A stretch of 64,000 bases of DNA from Sorex araneus (taxonomy: Eukaryota; Chordata; Mammalia; Eulipotyphla; Soricidae). The first letter of the stretch is position 1; each line of letters begins with the position of its first letter. The notes beneath the pieces are model-generated. The model had not been told where the DNA came from. It made no database searches and saw only the letters and a list, made by a program, of their open reading frames with translations. The stretch lies in NCBI RefSeq assembly GCF_027595985.1, contig NC_073305.1:176957089-177021088 (forward strand). The letters run 5' to 3'. The position numbers were made by a program, and so were the translations under genes. Below are positions 22,144 to 34,214 of this stretch, piece by piece.

Positions 22144-22867
22144 TTTCTTGAATGTATTAATACGTACTTCTCATTGGCACACTACAATGCTTTCCACCAA
22201 AACAAAAATGTTTCTGCATATATGTTAAAAAGTCTGCTAATCCACAAATGTCAGAGAAAGCACCCATCACATATTGAGCATGAGGGGAAGACTAAAAATA
22301 ACAAATCCCACCACACCTTTTATCTATAAAGAACAAGGTTGGGAAAAGGTGAATGGATCTGAGAGTAGATAGTAGAAACATCTCAATATGAAATCTGCTT
22401 TAATGGATGTAACATAGCGTCCAGGACATAATATAGCGTCCAGGACATAACATAGCATCTAGGACATAACATAGCATCCAGGACATAACATAGCATCCTA
22501 ATTTGTAGGAAATAAAAACGAAGCTGTTTGGTAGGGATGTGACATTGGGATAAGAGATTGCTCTGAAATGACTCTTGAAGAGAGAGTGCAATACTAAGGC
22601 TATTAAATTTCTAGGATTTTTCTCTCAAATGTCTTTGGGGCTTGGGGGATTGGTAGATTAGTGGCTTCTAAACAAATATTCATGTCTAAATTATAACTAA
22701 AAACCAAATACACCTCATCATTCTTTATGTCTGGAATTTACACCTGTATAGTACACATGGACTATATACCTCATCAACTCGCAGCCTGGTTTGCCTGATA
22801 AATAGACAAATATATTAACCTGAAGATGGTGAAAACAGCACAGAATCAGAGGAAAAGGGTGCAGACC
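22144..22867. other. Non-coding DNA with minisatellite
   Basis: No exon recognised. Contains the 19-bp tandem at 22410-22499. Confidence 0.4.
22410..22499 (+). repeat. 19-bp tandem repeat, about 4.7 units
   Basis: Unit taacatagcatccaggaca with single-base variants (gcgt/gcat, taatat). Confidence 0.95.
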
Positions 22868-23051
22868 CGCAGCCGGAGTGATAGTACAGCTGGTAGGGCA
22901 TTTGCCTTGCATGTGGCCTACCCAAGTTCAATCCCTGGCATCCCATATGGTCCCCCAAGCACTGCCAGGAGTAATTCTGGAGTGCTCCTGAGTGCAAGCC
23001 AGGAGCGACCCCTGAGCATCACTGGGTGTGACTCAAAAAGAAAAAGAAAAG
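22868..23051 (+). mobile_element. SOR-type SINE with target duplication
   Basis: Flanked by AAGGGTGCAGACC at 22855-22867 and 23052-23064 (13 bases, exact). Confidence 0.93.
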
Positions 23052-23131
23052 AAGGGTGCAGACCTACTCTAAAGAAATGCAGAAACGCGTTCCCCATGGC
23101 AAAAAAAGAAGCACAAGAATACAAAATCTTG

Positions 23132-23228
23132 GGCCAGAAAGATACTACAGAGATTAGAGATTAAGACACTTGTCTTGTGTGTGACTGCAGCTGTGACAAT
23201 GATTTGATACCCAGCACTGCAATCAGTC
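23132..23228 (+). mobile_element. SINE fragment
   Basis: 'gggccagaaagatactacag' and 'tttgatacccagcactgc'. 3' half missing. Confidence 0.5.
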
Positions 23229-23561
23229 AGAAGATACAATAAAAATAAAATCAGAAGATACAATAGTCCTCAGTATATGTGCATCCAGTAGGAACATACC
23301 AAATACACCAAACACTTATATAAGGCCTCAACAAAATAGCTGTAGGGACTCTCAAAACACTCTCAACACACCCTAAACTACTTATAACAATGGGCAAAAC
23401 ATTAACAGGAAAGCAATTATATTAAAGTATTTTAAAAGATATGTACGGAAACTTTCATCCCCAGAGTAAATAGCATATAGATGATCTCAAGTTCACTTGG
23501 GGCATTCTCAAGGAAAGATAATACATAGGACACTCCAATAAGCTTAATAAATATTAAACAT

Positions 23562-23725
23562 GGGCCAGAGAGATCAGTGGGCAGGGTGCTTGCCTTGTAT
23601 GAATGAATGCTGAACTGCTTTTCATGCATGGCATTTCATCGGGTTCCTGGAGTCCCACCAAGAGTGATTTCTGAGAGATAGCCAGGACTAAACCCTGAGT
23701 ACCACTGGGTGTGGCCCCAAAACAA
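23562..23725 (+). mobile_element. Older SOR-type SINE
   Basis: 'gggccagagagatcagtggg' to 'actgggtgtggccccaaaac'. Confidence 0.65.
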
Positions 23726-24020
23726 ATAAAGTTAAGACTAAAATTATATTGATCATTTAAAGAAAATTCACAATGGTAGAAGACTAGAAAGCAGCAGTCA
23801 AAAAGAAAAGGGGAAAAACATCAACCATGTGGTAACAAAATGACATGCTTCTGAATAGCAGTTAAGTCAAGGAAGATATCAAATGTAAAATAAAACTACT
23901 GGTAGAATAATGAAATCAAAGACACAGGGTATCACCACCTGTGGATTGCAGCAAAAGCAAGAGTAAGGGGAAGTTTATCCTAACAGAGGCCTACATATAT
24001 TAACAAGAAAAGTCAATCTA
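23726..24020. other. AT-rich DNA, nothing recognised
   Basis: No exon or repeat recognised. Confidence 0.35.
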
Positions 24021-24815
24021 ACCTCTGAGCTCCCATTTGACCCAGCAATACCAATGCTGGGAATATATCCCAGAAAAGCCAAAAAGTATAGTCGAAGTGA
24101 CATATGCACTTATATGTTCACCGCAGCACTGTTTACAATAGCCAGAATCTGGAAAAAACCCGAGTGCCCTAGAACAGATGACTGGTTGAAGAAACTCTGG
24201 TACATCTATACAATGGAATACTATGCAGCTGTTAGAAAAAATGAGGTCATGACGTTTGCATATAAGTGGATCAACATGGAAAGTATCATGCTAAGTGAAA
24301 TGACTCAGAAAGAGAGAGACAGACATAGAAAGATTGCACTCATCTGTGGAATATAGAATAATAGACTATAAGACTAACACCCAAGAATAGTAGAAATAAG
24401 TACCAGGAGATAGTTTCCATGGCTTGGAGGCTGGTCTCTCATTCTGGGTAACTCAGAGAAGGGAACACCAAATAAAATGTGGTTGGAGGTCATGTGGGGG
24501 AAGGGTGAGGTGGGTGGAATACAGACTAGAGACTGAACACAATGGCCACTCAACACCTTTATTGCAAACCACAACACCTAATCAGATAGAGAGAACAAAA
24601 GGGAATTCCCTTCCATAGTGGCAGGGTGGGGTGGGGGGAGACGGGACTGGGGAGGGGGGGAGGGATGTTGGGTTTACAGGTGGTGGAGAATGGGCACTGG
24701 TGAAGGGATGGGTTATTGAACTTTGTATGGGGGAAGCATGAGCACAAAGATGTATGGATCTGTAACTGTACCCTCACGATGACTCTCTAATTAAAAATAA
24801 ACTAATAAAAAAAAC
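24020..24815 (+). mobile_element. L1 3' part with ORF2 C-terminus
   Basis: The + frame 24054-24356 is ORF2 C-terminal (MLGIYPRKAKKYS, WYIYTMEYY, ending LICGI), followed by the 3' UTR with a G-rich tract and 'ggatctgtaactgtaccctc', then an (AAAT)n tail to about 24865. 5'-truncated, so not mobile. Confidence 0.92.
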
Positions 24816-24824
24816 CAAAGGATA

Positions 24825-24865
24825 AAATAAATAAATAAATAAATAAATAAAAATAAATAAATAAA
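24825..24865 (+). repeat. (AAAT)n tail
   Basis: A-rich tetranucleotide run following the L1 end. Confidence 0.9.
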
Positions 24866-25009
24866 ATCAGAACCACAAGTTACTGACTTAAAACAGAAGC
24901 ACCAATAGAAGAGTGAGAGATCATATTTTTACCTAAGGATGGTAGAAATAACACAGGGCTTCCAGATTTGGAGGGCCAAGTCTCAGACTACTTCAGATAT
25001 GACTAAGAT

Positions 25010-25560
25010 TTTTTTTTTTAATTTTTTATTGTGGAAAGTTACAAAGTTACAAAGTTTTCAGGTTTAAATCTCAGTTATACAATGCTCGAATACCCATCCC
25101 TTCACCAGTGCTCATATTCCACCACCAAGAATCCCAGTATAGCTCCACCCCGCCCCCTCACACCCCAACCCCCCCCACGCCCCTACCCCCCCCACCCTAA
25201 GCCCCCCCCCCCCCGCCTGTGTAACTAATAAATTTCACTTTACTTTCACTTTGATTGCATACAATATTTCAACAAAACTCACTATTATTGTTTGGAGAGT
25301 CTCTCCCCTAAAGTCAGACCTGCTGAAAAGGAAGCATTAGATAATTTGTTTTCCATTGCTGAGGATGAAGAAGTATGAGGTCGAGTGACCACACTTAGCG
25401 GCCTCTCAGTTTTGGGTTTCTGTAATTTAGTATTTTAGTAACTAAGTCCAGAGAGATATCTGCCAGAAGTTGCATCGTTGCCAATTTGTACTTCTCAGTT
25501 ACATTATATTCCACATATGAGTGCAATCTTTCTATGTCTGTCTCTTTCTTTCTGACAGAT
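25010..25560 (-). mobile_element. Composite retroposon 3' unit, first family
   Basis: Minus-strand 3' end: 'gtggaaagttacaaagttac', 'cccatcccttcaccagtgct', then 'caacaaaactcactattatt'. Same unit as 42120-42535. C-rich run at 25160-25215. Confidence 0.6.
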
Positions 25561-26555
25561 ATGACTAAGATTTTCTGTTTTTGAGGTAAACTCTCAAAAC
25601 CCAGTAAAACAGACTGAGTGAAACAAAAGGATTTAAACAAAAAGATGAAACAAAAGGATTTAAATCCCTTTAAATAAACTATAAATTTAATTATAGTGGT
25701 TGGAGGGAAAGAAAAATGTTACTATTACAGTAAACAACTGAAAAAGCAATTTTCTCATGGGAGATTAAGTAAACCAAGAAGTAAAATAACTAAAGTTTGC
25801 CTTAGAATGCTGAACTATGGTGTTTACCTTCTCCCCCCACCACCCCACCACTTGTTCTAAAATTCTGAGATTAAAATATACTTAGCTAACAATGTTCAGT
25901 GGAGCTCCCATAGAAGATTAACTCCTTCCAGTTAGCCTCTGAACTTCAGTATACATTACATATATACAACCCTTTATTTGTGATGTAAGAATCAATAAAA
26001 TCTATAGTAGTAAAAAATAAAAAAGTCAATCTAACCTCACACCATAATAAATGAGAAAAGATGGAACAAACGGAATCAAATGGCTTCACCACTGAATTCT
26101 TCAAAATTTCAAAGGACAACTGAGGCACATGCTGCTCAAACTGTTCTATTAAACAAAGAAATTGCAGGCTGAGATTGTCTGATTACATATCAAGAAATTT
26201 GATGCCTCTGTCTTCATCAACTTTATATTTCAAATTGTCCAGACTAAGTGATATCCCATTAAGTGAGTGACATTCTCTGTGGATTTGTATGTGAGATTGT
26301 TTCTCAAATAGGTTAAATTTTGAGTCAGTAGAATGAATAAAGAAAGTCACCTTCACTAAGCAGGTGCATAATCATCTAGATCAGGAAACCTTAAGAGGAT
26401 AAAATGGGGCAGGGGGTGTGGTTGGAGCGAAAGAGAGAATTTATTCTCAGGCTAATCTGGGATTTTTCTATCCTTGTGCATGATCACTGATGATTCTGGG
26501 TTTTGGAAGAAAACTGTGTCATAATTCTGACACCCTGGTTCTCAGTTTTTAAGGC

Positions 26556-26590
<35 letters not shown>

Positions 26591-27200
26591 CTCTGTCTTT
26601 ATAGCCATCTCTACCTAAGCCTCAAACACTGAATCAATTACTCGGAGAGTAAGCCCTAATTCAATTCTATTTCTTGATCTTTTCTCTAGGGCGAGAAGGA
26701 TCTGATCATAAACTGAGTGTGGGTTGGCCATTCCCCTTTCCCCACCTCAGTCCAGGTCATTTCTCTGCCCTGTTCACACTCAGTTCTGCACAGTACCTGT
26801 CACTATAAAGAACTTGTTTTTCCCTGACAATGGATGAGAAGCCAGTGGTGGGTTTCCACAGTCGTGATGATGACCTGTAGGCCATGGTCTTGGACTGGCA
26901 GTCACAACTGGCTGTTCTGACATGGAAATGTTCATGTGAGAGTCTTGTCCAGACTCCAAAAGAGATGGATGTTGCTTCAGTTCCTGCTGACCATAGAATC
27001 AGGCAGTGCAGATATAACCTATTTGTTAGCAGCCTCTGTGGCGATCTTGGTACTGGAATACAGAAATGGGTAAGAAGCTAATGGTGAAGAAAGGACTATA
27101 GTATAACCAATCACTTCTATTCTGTAGAGAACAGGTGACTATGAGGGTCATGGTAGAGGTGTGAGAGGTATGAAAGATTCTCATCCCATTTGGTGAGATA
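25561..27200. other. Single-copy-like DNA, no gene recognised
   Basis: No exon with ULBP or other recognisable motif. Contains (AAT)n at 26558-26591. Confidence 0.4.
26558..26591 (+). repeat. (AAT)n microsatellite
   Basis: About 11 units of ATA/AAT. Confidence 0.95.
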
Positions 27201-27213
27201 AAAGTATAGAAAG

Positions 27214-27387
27214 AGGGGCCGGAGCGATAGCACAGCGGGTAGGGCATTTGCCTTGCATGCGGCCGACCCGGGTTCGATCCCCGGCATCCCATATGGTCCC
27301 CCAAGCACCGCCAGGAGTAATTCCTGAGTGCAAAGCCAGGAGTAACCCCTGAGCATCGCCGGGTGTGACCCAAAAAAAGCAAAAAAA
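27214..27387 (+). mobile_element. Young SOR-type SINE with target duplication
   Basis: Near-consensus copy flanked by AAAGTATAGAAAG at 27201-27213 and 27388-27400. Close to the young copies at 58929 and 61331, so this subfamily was recently active. Confidence 0.95.
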
Positions 27388-27578
27388 AAAGTATAGAAAG
27401 AAGGATAAGTAATAATAAAAGTCTAATCTTATATATAGGAATAAGTTCATGAAGATATTAGGGTGATGGTTCAAAGGTCTGTGCAGTTAAAAGAGATCTT
27501 AGGAAGTGAGAAGGGAAAGGAAGGTGGCAGAACACACCTGTGCCCATTGTCATCCCCCAAACTCAATGTGAATGGATC

Positions 27579-27580
<2 letters not shown>

Positions 27581-27635
<55 letters not shown>
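27581..27635 (+). repeat. (CT)n(CA)n microsatellite
   Basis: CT run to about 27604, then CA run to about 27634. Confidence 0.97.
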
Positions 27636-27641
<6 letters not shown>

Positions 27642-27777
27642 AAGTACACACACATTGATTTAAGCTCAGTAGTAATACTACTTCAACTCTCTCTTCTAAG
27701 TAAGTTGTACTTGCCAGCATTTTCTCCCAACGCATTAAGGAAATCCTCCAGCCAAACCATGCAGTTTCTTGTTGCCA

Positions 27778-27914
27778 TTTTTTCTTTTTTGGCTTTTTGG
27801 GTCACACCCAGCATTCTCAGGGGGTGTTCCTGGCTCTGCACTCAGGAATTATTCCTGGTGGTTCGCTCTATGTAAGGCCAATGCCCTACCTGCTGTACTA
27901 TCTCTCTGGATCCT
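27778..27914 (-). mobile_element. SOR-type SINE with internal deletion
   Basis: gggtcacacccagcattctc to ctgtactatctctctggatc on +. The middle is short. Confidence 0.75.
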
Positions 27915-28059
27915 CTAGTTTCTATTTAATCAAAACTTTCCCCCCCCCCAGTCTTTCTTCTACCTGTTTTCCTTGTTTCTGTTTCTCTGGAGAGCCTTGA
28001 ATAATAAATTTTAAGTGTCAGAATTGTATAATGGAGGGTAATATCTGTTGTCAACTTTT

Positions 28060-28240
28060 GTTTGTTTTTGGTTTTTGTGTTTGGTTAACACCTTGCAATG
28101 TTCAGGGGTTACTCCTAGCTCTTCACTCAAGATTTACTCTGGGTGGTGCTCAAGGAACCATACAGTATACAAGGGATTGAACCTGGGTCAACTTCATGCA
28201 AGGCAAATGCCCCACATACTGTATTATTGCTCTGGCCCTT
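28060..28240 (-). mobile_element. Older SOR-type SINE
   Basis: 'ttgcaatgttcaggggttac', 'gattgaacctgggtcaactt' and 'ttattgctctggccct' on +. Confidence 0.75.
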
Positions 28241-28395
28241 GGGGTAAACTTTTAAAGGTGAGAAAAGCAGGAAGGAGAGATTGACTTGGTCCTAGGATAC
28301 CGGAGAGGAGGAGATGTCAGAAGCTTAAGTCAGTGAAGGACGAAGGGAGAAATTCTAGTTATAGTCCTGAGATTCTGGCAGGAAAAAAATAAGAA

Positions 28396-28450
28396 TGTGT
28401 GTGTGTGTGTGTGTGTGTGTGTGGTTGTCTGCGCACATGCGCGCGCGTGT
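28396..28450 (+). repeat. (GT)n with (CG)n microsatellite
   Basis: GT run 28396-28424, then gcgcacatgcgcgcgcgtgt. Confidence 0.9.
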
Positions 28451-28570
28451 GTGAACAATAGAGGTTGATTGCAAAGGCGCTATTAATCCTGTTACTCTGG
28501 TTCAATTACTCTCAGTATAACGGGATTGGGCAAGTTTGCACATCTTCTGTTTTGGATCTGCACTAACAGA

Positions 28571-28706
28571 GACTCTAGGGGGCACTGTCGGGGGTGGGTG
28601 AGGAGGGGGAACTGAGGCAGCTGAGCACTGGGGGGCTTCCTGCGAGAGGCAGCAGCATTTAGGTTCTACTTGTTGGATTCTTTACCCTCTTGAGCAAATT
28701 CTAACA
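28571..28706. repeat. 136-bp tail-less duplicate, copy 2
   Basis: Same as 11233-11368 with one mismatch. A 7-base direct repeat CTAACAG lies just before it (28563-28569) and overlaps its end (28701-28707), which may be chance. Confidence 0.9.
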
Positions 28707-28849
28707 GTTGTGTTTCTCTTAAATGCCTATTTTCAGTAACTTAAATTTTTAAACCAAGCTCAATCTTTTTCAGAAACTGTGAATTCATAAAGTCCATTTA
28801 TCATATGAGTGGTGTTGTCCTTTTTTTTTGCGAGTGTTACAATAAAAAT

Positions 28850-29485
28850 CTTTAATTATGTTTGGTGGGTATAGGTAAGAAATATTGGAGGCACTGAGCA
28901 TAAGCATGAACAGAATAAGCAGTTCATAAAAACAGACTTCAAAAAATCCATCTTCTCTTCTATGTTCATTACAGCACTATACACAACACCCAGAATCTGA
29001 AAATAACCCGAATGCTCCAAAACAGAAAACTGGATAAAGAAACTATGGTACATTGACACAATGGAATACTATGAAGCCATTTGGGAAAAGAAAATCATGA
29101 AATTTTCTTGTAAATGGATGGACATGGAAAATATCAGGCTGAATGAAATGAGTCAGACAGAGAGGGACAGACATAGAAAGATTGCACTCATTTGTGGGAT
29201 ATATAATAAAAACATAGTACGAGACTAATACCCAAGGACAGTAGAAATAAGGGACAAGAAGACTGGTGCATCACTTGGAAGCTTGGCACAAGTGGTGGTG
29301 GTGGAGGGCAGTTAGGATAGAGAAGGGACCACTCTGACAATGATGGTTGGAAATGATCACTCTGGACAAGAGCTGAGTGCTGAAATGAGGTAAAGGAATA
29401 AGCATGGTAACCTTTCAGTACCTGTATTGCAAACCATAATGTCCAAAAGGAAAGAGAGAGAAGAGGGCTAAAAAAGAGAAAAAGA
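28850..29485 (+). mobile_element. L1 3' part
   Basis: L1 ORF2 C-terminal text on + (aaaactggataaagaaactatgg equivalent) through 'gacagacatagaaagattgc' and the 3' UTR. Broken frames. Confidence 0.8.
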
Positions 29486-29486
29486 G

Positions 29487-29668
29487 GGGCTGAAGCAATA
29501 GCACAGCGGGTAGGGAGTTTGTCTTGCACGCGGCTGACCCGGGTTCAATTCCCAGCATCCCATATGGTCCCCTGAGCACCACCAGGAGTAATTCCTGAGT
29601 TCAGAGTCAGAAGTAACCCCTGAGCATCACCAGGTGTGACCCAAAAAGCAAAAAAAAAAAAAAAAAAA
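29487..29668 (+). mobile_element. SOR-type SINE nested in retroposon 3' end
   Basis: ggggctgaagcaatagcaca to caccaggtgtgaccc and a long A tail (29649-29668). Confidence 0.93.
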
Positions 29669-29689
29669 GAGAGAGAGCAAGAAAGAAGA

Positions 29690-29895
29690 TAATGGCTGTC
29701 ATAGAGGCAGGCTAGGAAGGGAGTTGGGAGGGAAATTGGGAACAGGATGAGAAATGTACACAGGTGGGAGGGAAATGAAATATGAGAAATGTACACTGGT
29801 GAAAGGACAGGTGTTGAAACACTGAATGACTAAAACTGAATCATGAACAACTTTGTAACTGTGTATCTCAGGGTGCTTCAATGAAAAAAAAAACA
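29690..29895 (+). mobile_element. Retroposon 3' end continuing after SINE
   Basis: 'gaaatgtacactggtgaaag' and 'aacactgaatgactaaaact', with an A-rich tail at 29883. Confidence 0.55.
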
Positions 29896-29927
29896 GTAAC
29901 TGAACATGACTTTCTTTTTTTCCTCTT

Positions 29928-30083
29928 TTAATTTGGCTTTTTGGATGACAACTGGCAATGCTCAGAGGACACTCCTGGCACTCCTGACACATTTAGGAGT
30001 CACTCCTGGTAGTGCTCAGGGGATGCTGGAATTGAACCCAGGTTGGGCAAATGTCCTACCCACTGTTCTATCGCTACAGCCCC
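29928..30083 (-). mobile_element. Older SOR-type SINE
   Basis: 'actggcaatgctcagaggac' to 'ttctatcgctacagcccc' on +. Confidence 0.75.
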
Positions 30084-30146
30084 ATACATGAACTTCTTAA
30101 ATCTAAAATTTCTTTTAGTTGTTCCATAAAAAAGAAAATGCACGTA

Positions 30147-31340
30147 TGTGTGGTGTGGGAAAAGTGTATCTAACACTGAAACTATTTTGGACACAGAGTG
30201 GGGCAGGAGCGACTCCATCATGCCCGGTTCCTGCTCCATGTCCTGTTTTACTTAGATCTTTTTGCCTTGGCAAATAGTTTCATAACCGCTATTCACTGTC
30301 CAAAGAAGCCACGCAGAAACAAGCTGGGTTGGATAGCTGCTATAATGTTCTGAAAACAGAATGTTCTGAAAATGTGTCTAGATCACCTATCTGTAACTGC
30401 TTGCTAGTACTATTTGAAAATGAGTTTTCTTCTGAATCATGAAACTTGCATTTTCACTTATGTTTTTGTTAAAATTCGTACCTGCGGGCTGTTAGAAAAA
30501 AGGAGGTCAAGAATTTTGTAGTTAAGTGGATGGGCATGAAAAGTTTCATGCTGAGTGAAATGAGTCAGAAAGAGAGAGAGACAGATATAGAAAGATTGCA
30601 CTCATCTACGGTATATAGAATAACAGAGTGGGAGACTAACACCCAAGAATTGTAGAAATAAGTACCAGGAGGTTGACTCCATGGCTTCGAGGCTGGCCTC
30701 ACGTTCTGGGGAAAGGGCAACTCAGAGAGGCGATCACCAACTATAATGTAGTCGAAGGCCATGTGGGGGAAGGGAGTTGCGGGCTGAATGAGGGCTAGAG
30801 ACTGAGCACAGTGGCCACTCAACACCTTTATTGCAGGCTGTAGAAGCTAAATAGAGAGAGAGAGAACAGAAGGGAATGCCCTGCCACAGTGGCAGGGTGG
30901 GGTGTGGGGAGATGGGATTGGGGAGGGTGGGAGGGATGCTGGGTTTACTGGTGGTGGAGAATGGGCACTGGTGAAGGGATGGGTTCCTGAACTTTGTATG
31001 AGGGAAGTATAAGCACAAAAGTGTATAAATCTGTAACTGTACCCTCACGGTGATTCTCTAATTAAAAATAAATAAAAAAAAAATAAAAATAAAAAAATAA
31101 AAAACAATGAAAAAAAAATTCGTACCTGCGGGTTAGGCTGTAAGCAGATGTAAGCACTGACTATAAAATTTGTGGCTTTTCCCTTGTTCGGGGTCTTGCG
31201 TGGCCTGCATGCCTAGAAGCTTGACCCCAGCTAGCTGGCTTAACAAGCTCCGCTTGTGTGTTGCATTACTGGCTGAACTCTGTGCGGATTCGGAGGGGGA
31301 AATTATCCATACCAGACCCTAGCAACTACTGTAAGATTCC
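30147..31340 (+). mobile_element. LTR-like element split by an L1
   Basis: The two halves (30147-30488 and 31115-31340) join across an L1. The right half has a TATA-like actataaaat (about 31158) and a region like 'cttgttcggggtcttgcgtg' typical of retroviral R/U5. No internal retroviral genes are present, so a solo LTR is the best reading; the exact ends are uncertain. Confidence 0.45.
30489..31114 (+). mobile_element. L1 3' end with 18-bp target duplication
   Basis: Severely 5'-truncated L1 with 3' UTR and A-rich tail, bounded by AAAATTCGTACCTGCGGG at 30471-30488 and 31115-31132. Confidence 0.93.
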
Positions 31341-33049
31341 AATCAACAAGTGTAACTGTTAGTGTTAAGACTATTGTACTAGGCAAACCTGGCAGTCATA
31401 CCTGCATATCTGCTCAACAGTCTTGAATGGTGGGAAGTCTAATAATGAGCAAGAGTATCCTGATAGAGCACAGATCCTAGACTGTTTTATATGGGTACAT
31501 TGGGTTATATTTTAAGGAAAGATTTCCACTTTCAGCTTCACATTAACTTATTAAAAAAAAAACCCTGCACCCTATAGAAATTGTTCTTTAAGCAACAAAA
31601 CAATTAATTGTTGCCATTTCTGAAGTGGCAGAGACATAGAGCAAAAGGAGAAAGAAAATACCCACAAAGGAGACAAATTGTGGCAAAAGTATGCAGTAAA
31701 TATCTGAATAGTATCCTTTCACAAATGAAAAGGCCCTGTATGAAAATTTGCTGGAAAAATATTACAGAACTGAACCCTGTACATTTATACTTGAGTCCCA
31801 ATATGAACTGTAGGATGACATTGGTTTGTTGTCCCCTGGTGTTTTATAATATCAGCTGGAAAAAAATAGGCCTTTTGAAAAATGAGACACAGTTGAAAGG
31901 ATGTATGCTGGGGTCCTGAGGGAGTGAAGTGGATATCTTGTTGATGGGCGTGTTTTTTGAAGTATGTGCATTAGCAGTATTGTAAGCCACAGAATCTCAA
32001 TCAAGAAAAAAAGAAGACAATGAGTCTTCTCCTCTCAAGGAGCATAGCAACAATTATTTTCAGAATCAGTCCACAACCCTCGAACCAAAATGCTAAAAGT
32101 GCAACATAATCATCTTAGTAATCCCTTGAACTTAAAACAAAAACTAAACTATTTCAAGACACATTTGACTTATTATTGAGAGCACAGTCAAAAGGCCAAA
32201 TACAAAGATGGAACATCAGGAACACCCATGAACACCAAGGACAATGCTCTTCTAACGTGTGCTTGTTGAAAGGAATAGGGACGAAATATTATTCATTACT
32301 CAGAAACCAATGCAATGAATTCCATCACAGCCAATATCCTTATGAAATCTAGTTGTGAAACAAATGTTTATAATGCTCTAAAGAATTAACACCTGGTTTT
32401 ATATCCACACCTTTATGTCCACAGTCCTCAATAAGATCATCCACAGTACTAACAACCATTCAAAGAATGCGATTGATTAAAAATCACATTGATTTCAATT
32501 CAGTCAAGTAACATAGAGCCCCAAAGCCAATGATTAAGTAAATGAACTACTTGTTGTGATGTCTATTGCTTCAATTTCTCATGACTCTTATTTGAATCTC
32601 TCATGACTATTACTTTAAGCAAATAAACCTAGTAGTGGCAAAATTCACTTCTCTTGAGTTTTGAGACAGGGTTCAACAGTGATCTTGAAGTCCACAGTCT
32701 GATAGACAGAATCTCTAAGTCACTACTATTCTAAACATTAAGAACTATTCATATATCATTTTTACCTTTGACTAAAATTTTACATGGGCAATTTAGAATG
32801 TGAACTCCTCTAAACTGTCAAAACACAATGTGCTAAGACTTTTGTTCCTCCCTCTGTTTCCTTCCAAGGCATACCCTCAGGCACTCAGTTCCTTTGGGGC
32901 TTCTTCTAGCTTGTCTTTAATCTATCCCAGTCCACCTTTCATTTTGAAGAAAAAGGAGTTGATAGCTGGGTACCCGTGTCCTGAACAGTCCCCACACCAC
33001 TCCTTCCACTCCTTCCTCCTGCAACCCGGGCTGACAACTTGCTTTCTGC
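31341..33049. other. AT-rich single-copy-like DNA, no gene recognised
   Basis: A + frame at 31608-31919 is basic and has no recognisable domain; I do not call it a gene. Confidence 0.4.
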
Positions 33050-33640
33050 ACCCCTAGACGGCCCCCCTCCGCCCCGCCCCAGTCCCTGAGGCCCCACGAG
33101 CCCCGCCCTGCCCACCAGGTCACTGAGCCTCTCAGGACGCCAGTGGGGTGTACTCCAGAGCAGTTCTTTCCTGTCCTGGAACTTTCCAGACCTGCCTGAA
33201 GCTTCCAGGACCTTTCTAGGAACCAGACCTCTGCAGCAGCCTGCGCGCGCTCCTCTCCCCTTGGTCCTGCAGCGCAGTGCAAAAGCCCAGCGACCCCGCT
33301 CCCAGACCCCGCACATCGGGGCGGCCTCCTTCTCCCTGCGCTGCTGGAGGGGCTCCAGACCCTCCTCCTGCACCACAGGGCAGCTCGCTGAACCCGGCCA
33401 GGGCTGCAGTACGTGCCCGCGGGCCGCCACCCACCCGGCGCACCCCGCTCTCCCCCACGCGGAACCCACGCCCCGCTGCCGCTCATGGCGAGCTCAGCCC
33501 CGCGTAGCCCCGCGGGAGCCCCCACCCCAACCCTGCAGCGCAGGAGGCCAAGTCAGCCGCGTCCTTCCCCTCCCCCCAGCCAGCACCACCCAGGGCTCCT
33601 GTCCACCCGCACAGTGGCGGGTCGGTCTTGCCTCTCTAGA
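33050..33640. promoter_or_regulatory. CpG island, gene unassigned
   Basis: Dense CpG and GC-rich DNA, with a minus-strand frame (32917-33525) and plus-strand frames (33261-33701, 33413-33715). No translation shows a known domain or a signal peptide like the ULBP first exons. It could be the promoter of an unannotated transcript or a decayed first-exon block. Confidence 0.5.
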
Positions 33641-33644
33641 GGGT

Positions 33645-33884
33645 ATCACTGTATCACTGTCATCCCGTTGTTCATCGATTTGCTCGAGCGGGCAACAGTA
33701 ACGTCTCCATTGTGAGACTTGTTGTTACTGTTTTTGGCATATCAAAAACACCACAGGTAGCTTGCCAGGCTCTGCCTTGTGGTTTGGAGATACTCTGGGT
33801 AGCTTGCAGGGTTCTCCAAGAGTGGTAGAGGAATCGGCCATGTGTAAGGCAAACGCCCTACTGCTGTGCTATCTCTCCAGCTCT
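33645..33884 (-). mobile_element. Second-type SINE
   Basis: Starts tatcactgtatcactgtcat, ends gtgctatctctccagctct on +. No poly(A). Confidence 0.92.
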
Positions 33885-34094
33885 AGAAGGTAAGGTCTTT
33901 AAAGTCCACTCCTTAGGCCAGGTGCCCTGGGGGGAGGGCACTTTCACAGGGTCCCTGTCACAGCTCTCAGCTTCCTCCTCAGGTCAGGGACCTGCCTCCA
34001 GGCTTTGAGGTCTGGAAGTGGTGGGCAGGAGGGTTGAGGGAGTGGGAAATACGAAAAAAGAAAAAGAAATAAACCGTGCGCTCACCGCCTTCCT

Positions 34095-34099
34095 TCCTG

Positions 34100-34197
<98 letters not shown>
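34095..34197 (+). repeat. (TTTC)n microsatellite
   Basis: About 25 uninterrupted TTTC units. Confidence 0.98.
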
Positions 34198-34214
34198 TTC
34201 GTTTCTTTCTTTCC

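Noticed and set aside
22410..22499. CRISPR-like array
   Set aside because: Direct 19-bp tandem without spacers in a mammalian genome; a minisatellite.
24054..24356. Host gene with a conserved 100-residue protein
   Set aside because: It is the C-terminus of L1 ORF2, followed by an L1 3' UTR and tail.
32917..33525. Minus-strand gene of 202 residues in the CpG island
   Set aside because: Arg/Gly/Ala-rich translation without a known domain, with long frames on the other strand too, as GC-rich DNA gives by chance. Kept only as a CpG island.
34095..34197. Long Ser/Leu/Phe or Lys/Glu/Arg-rich proteins
   Set aside because: Translations of a (TTTC)n run; the same applies to (TTCC)n at 58593-58712 and (GA)n at 62526-62601.
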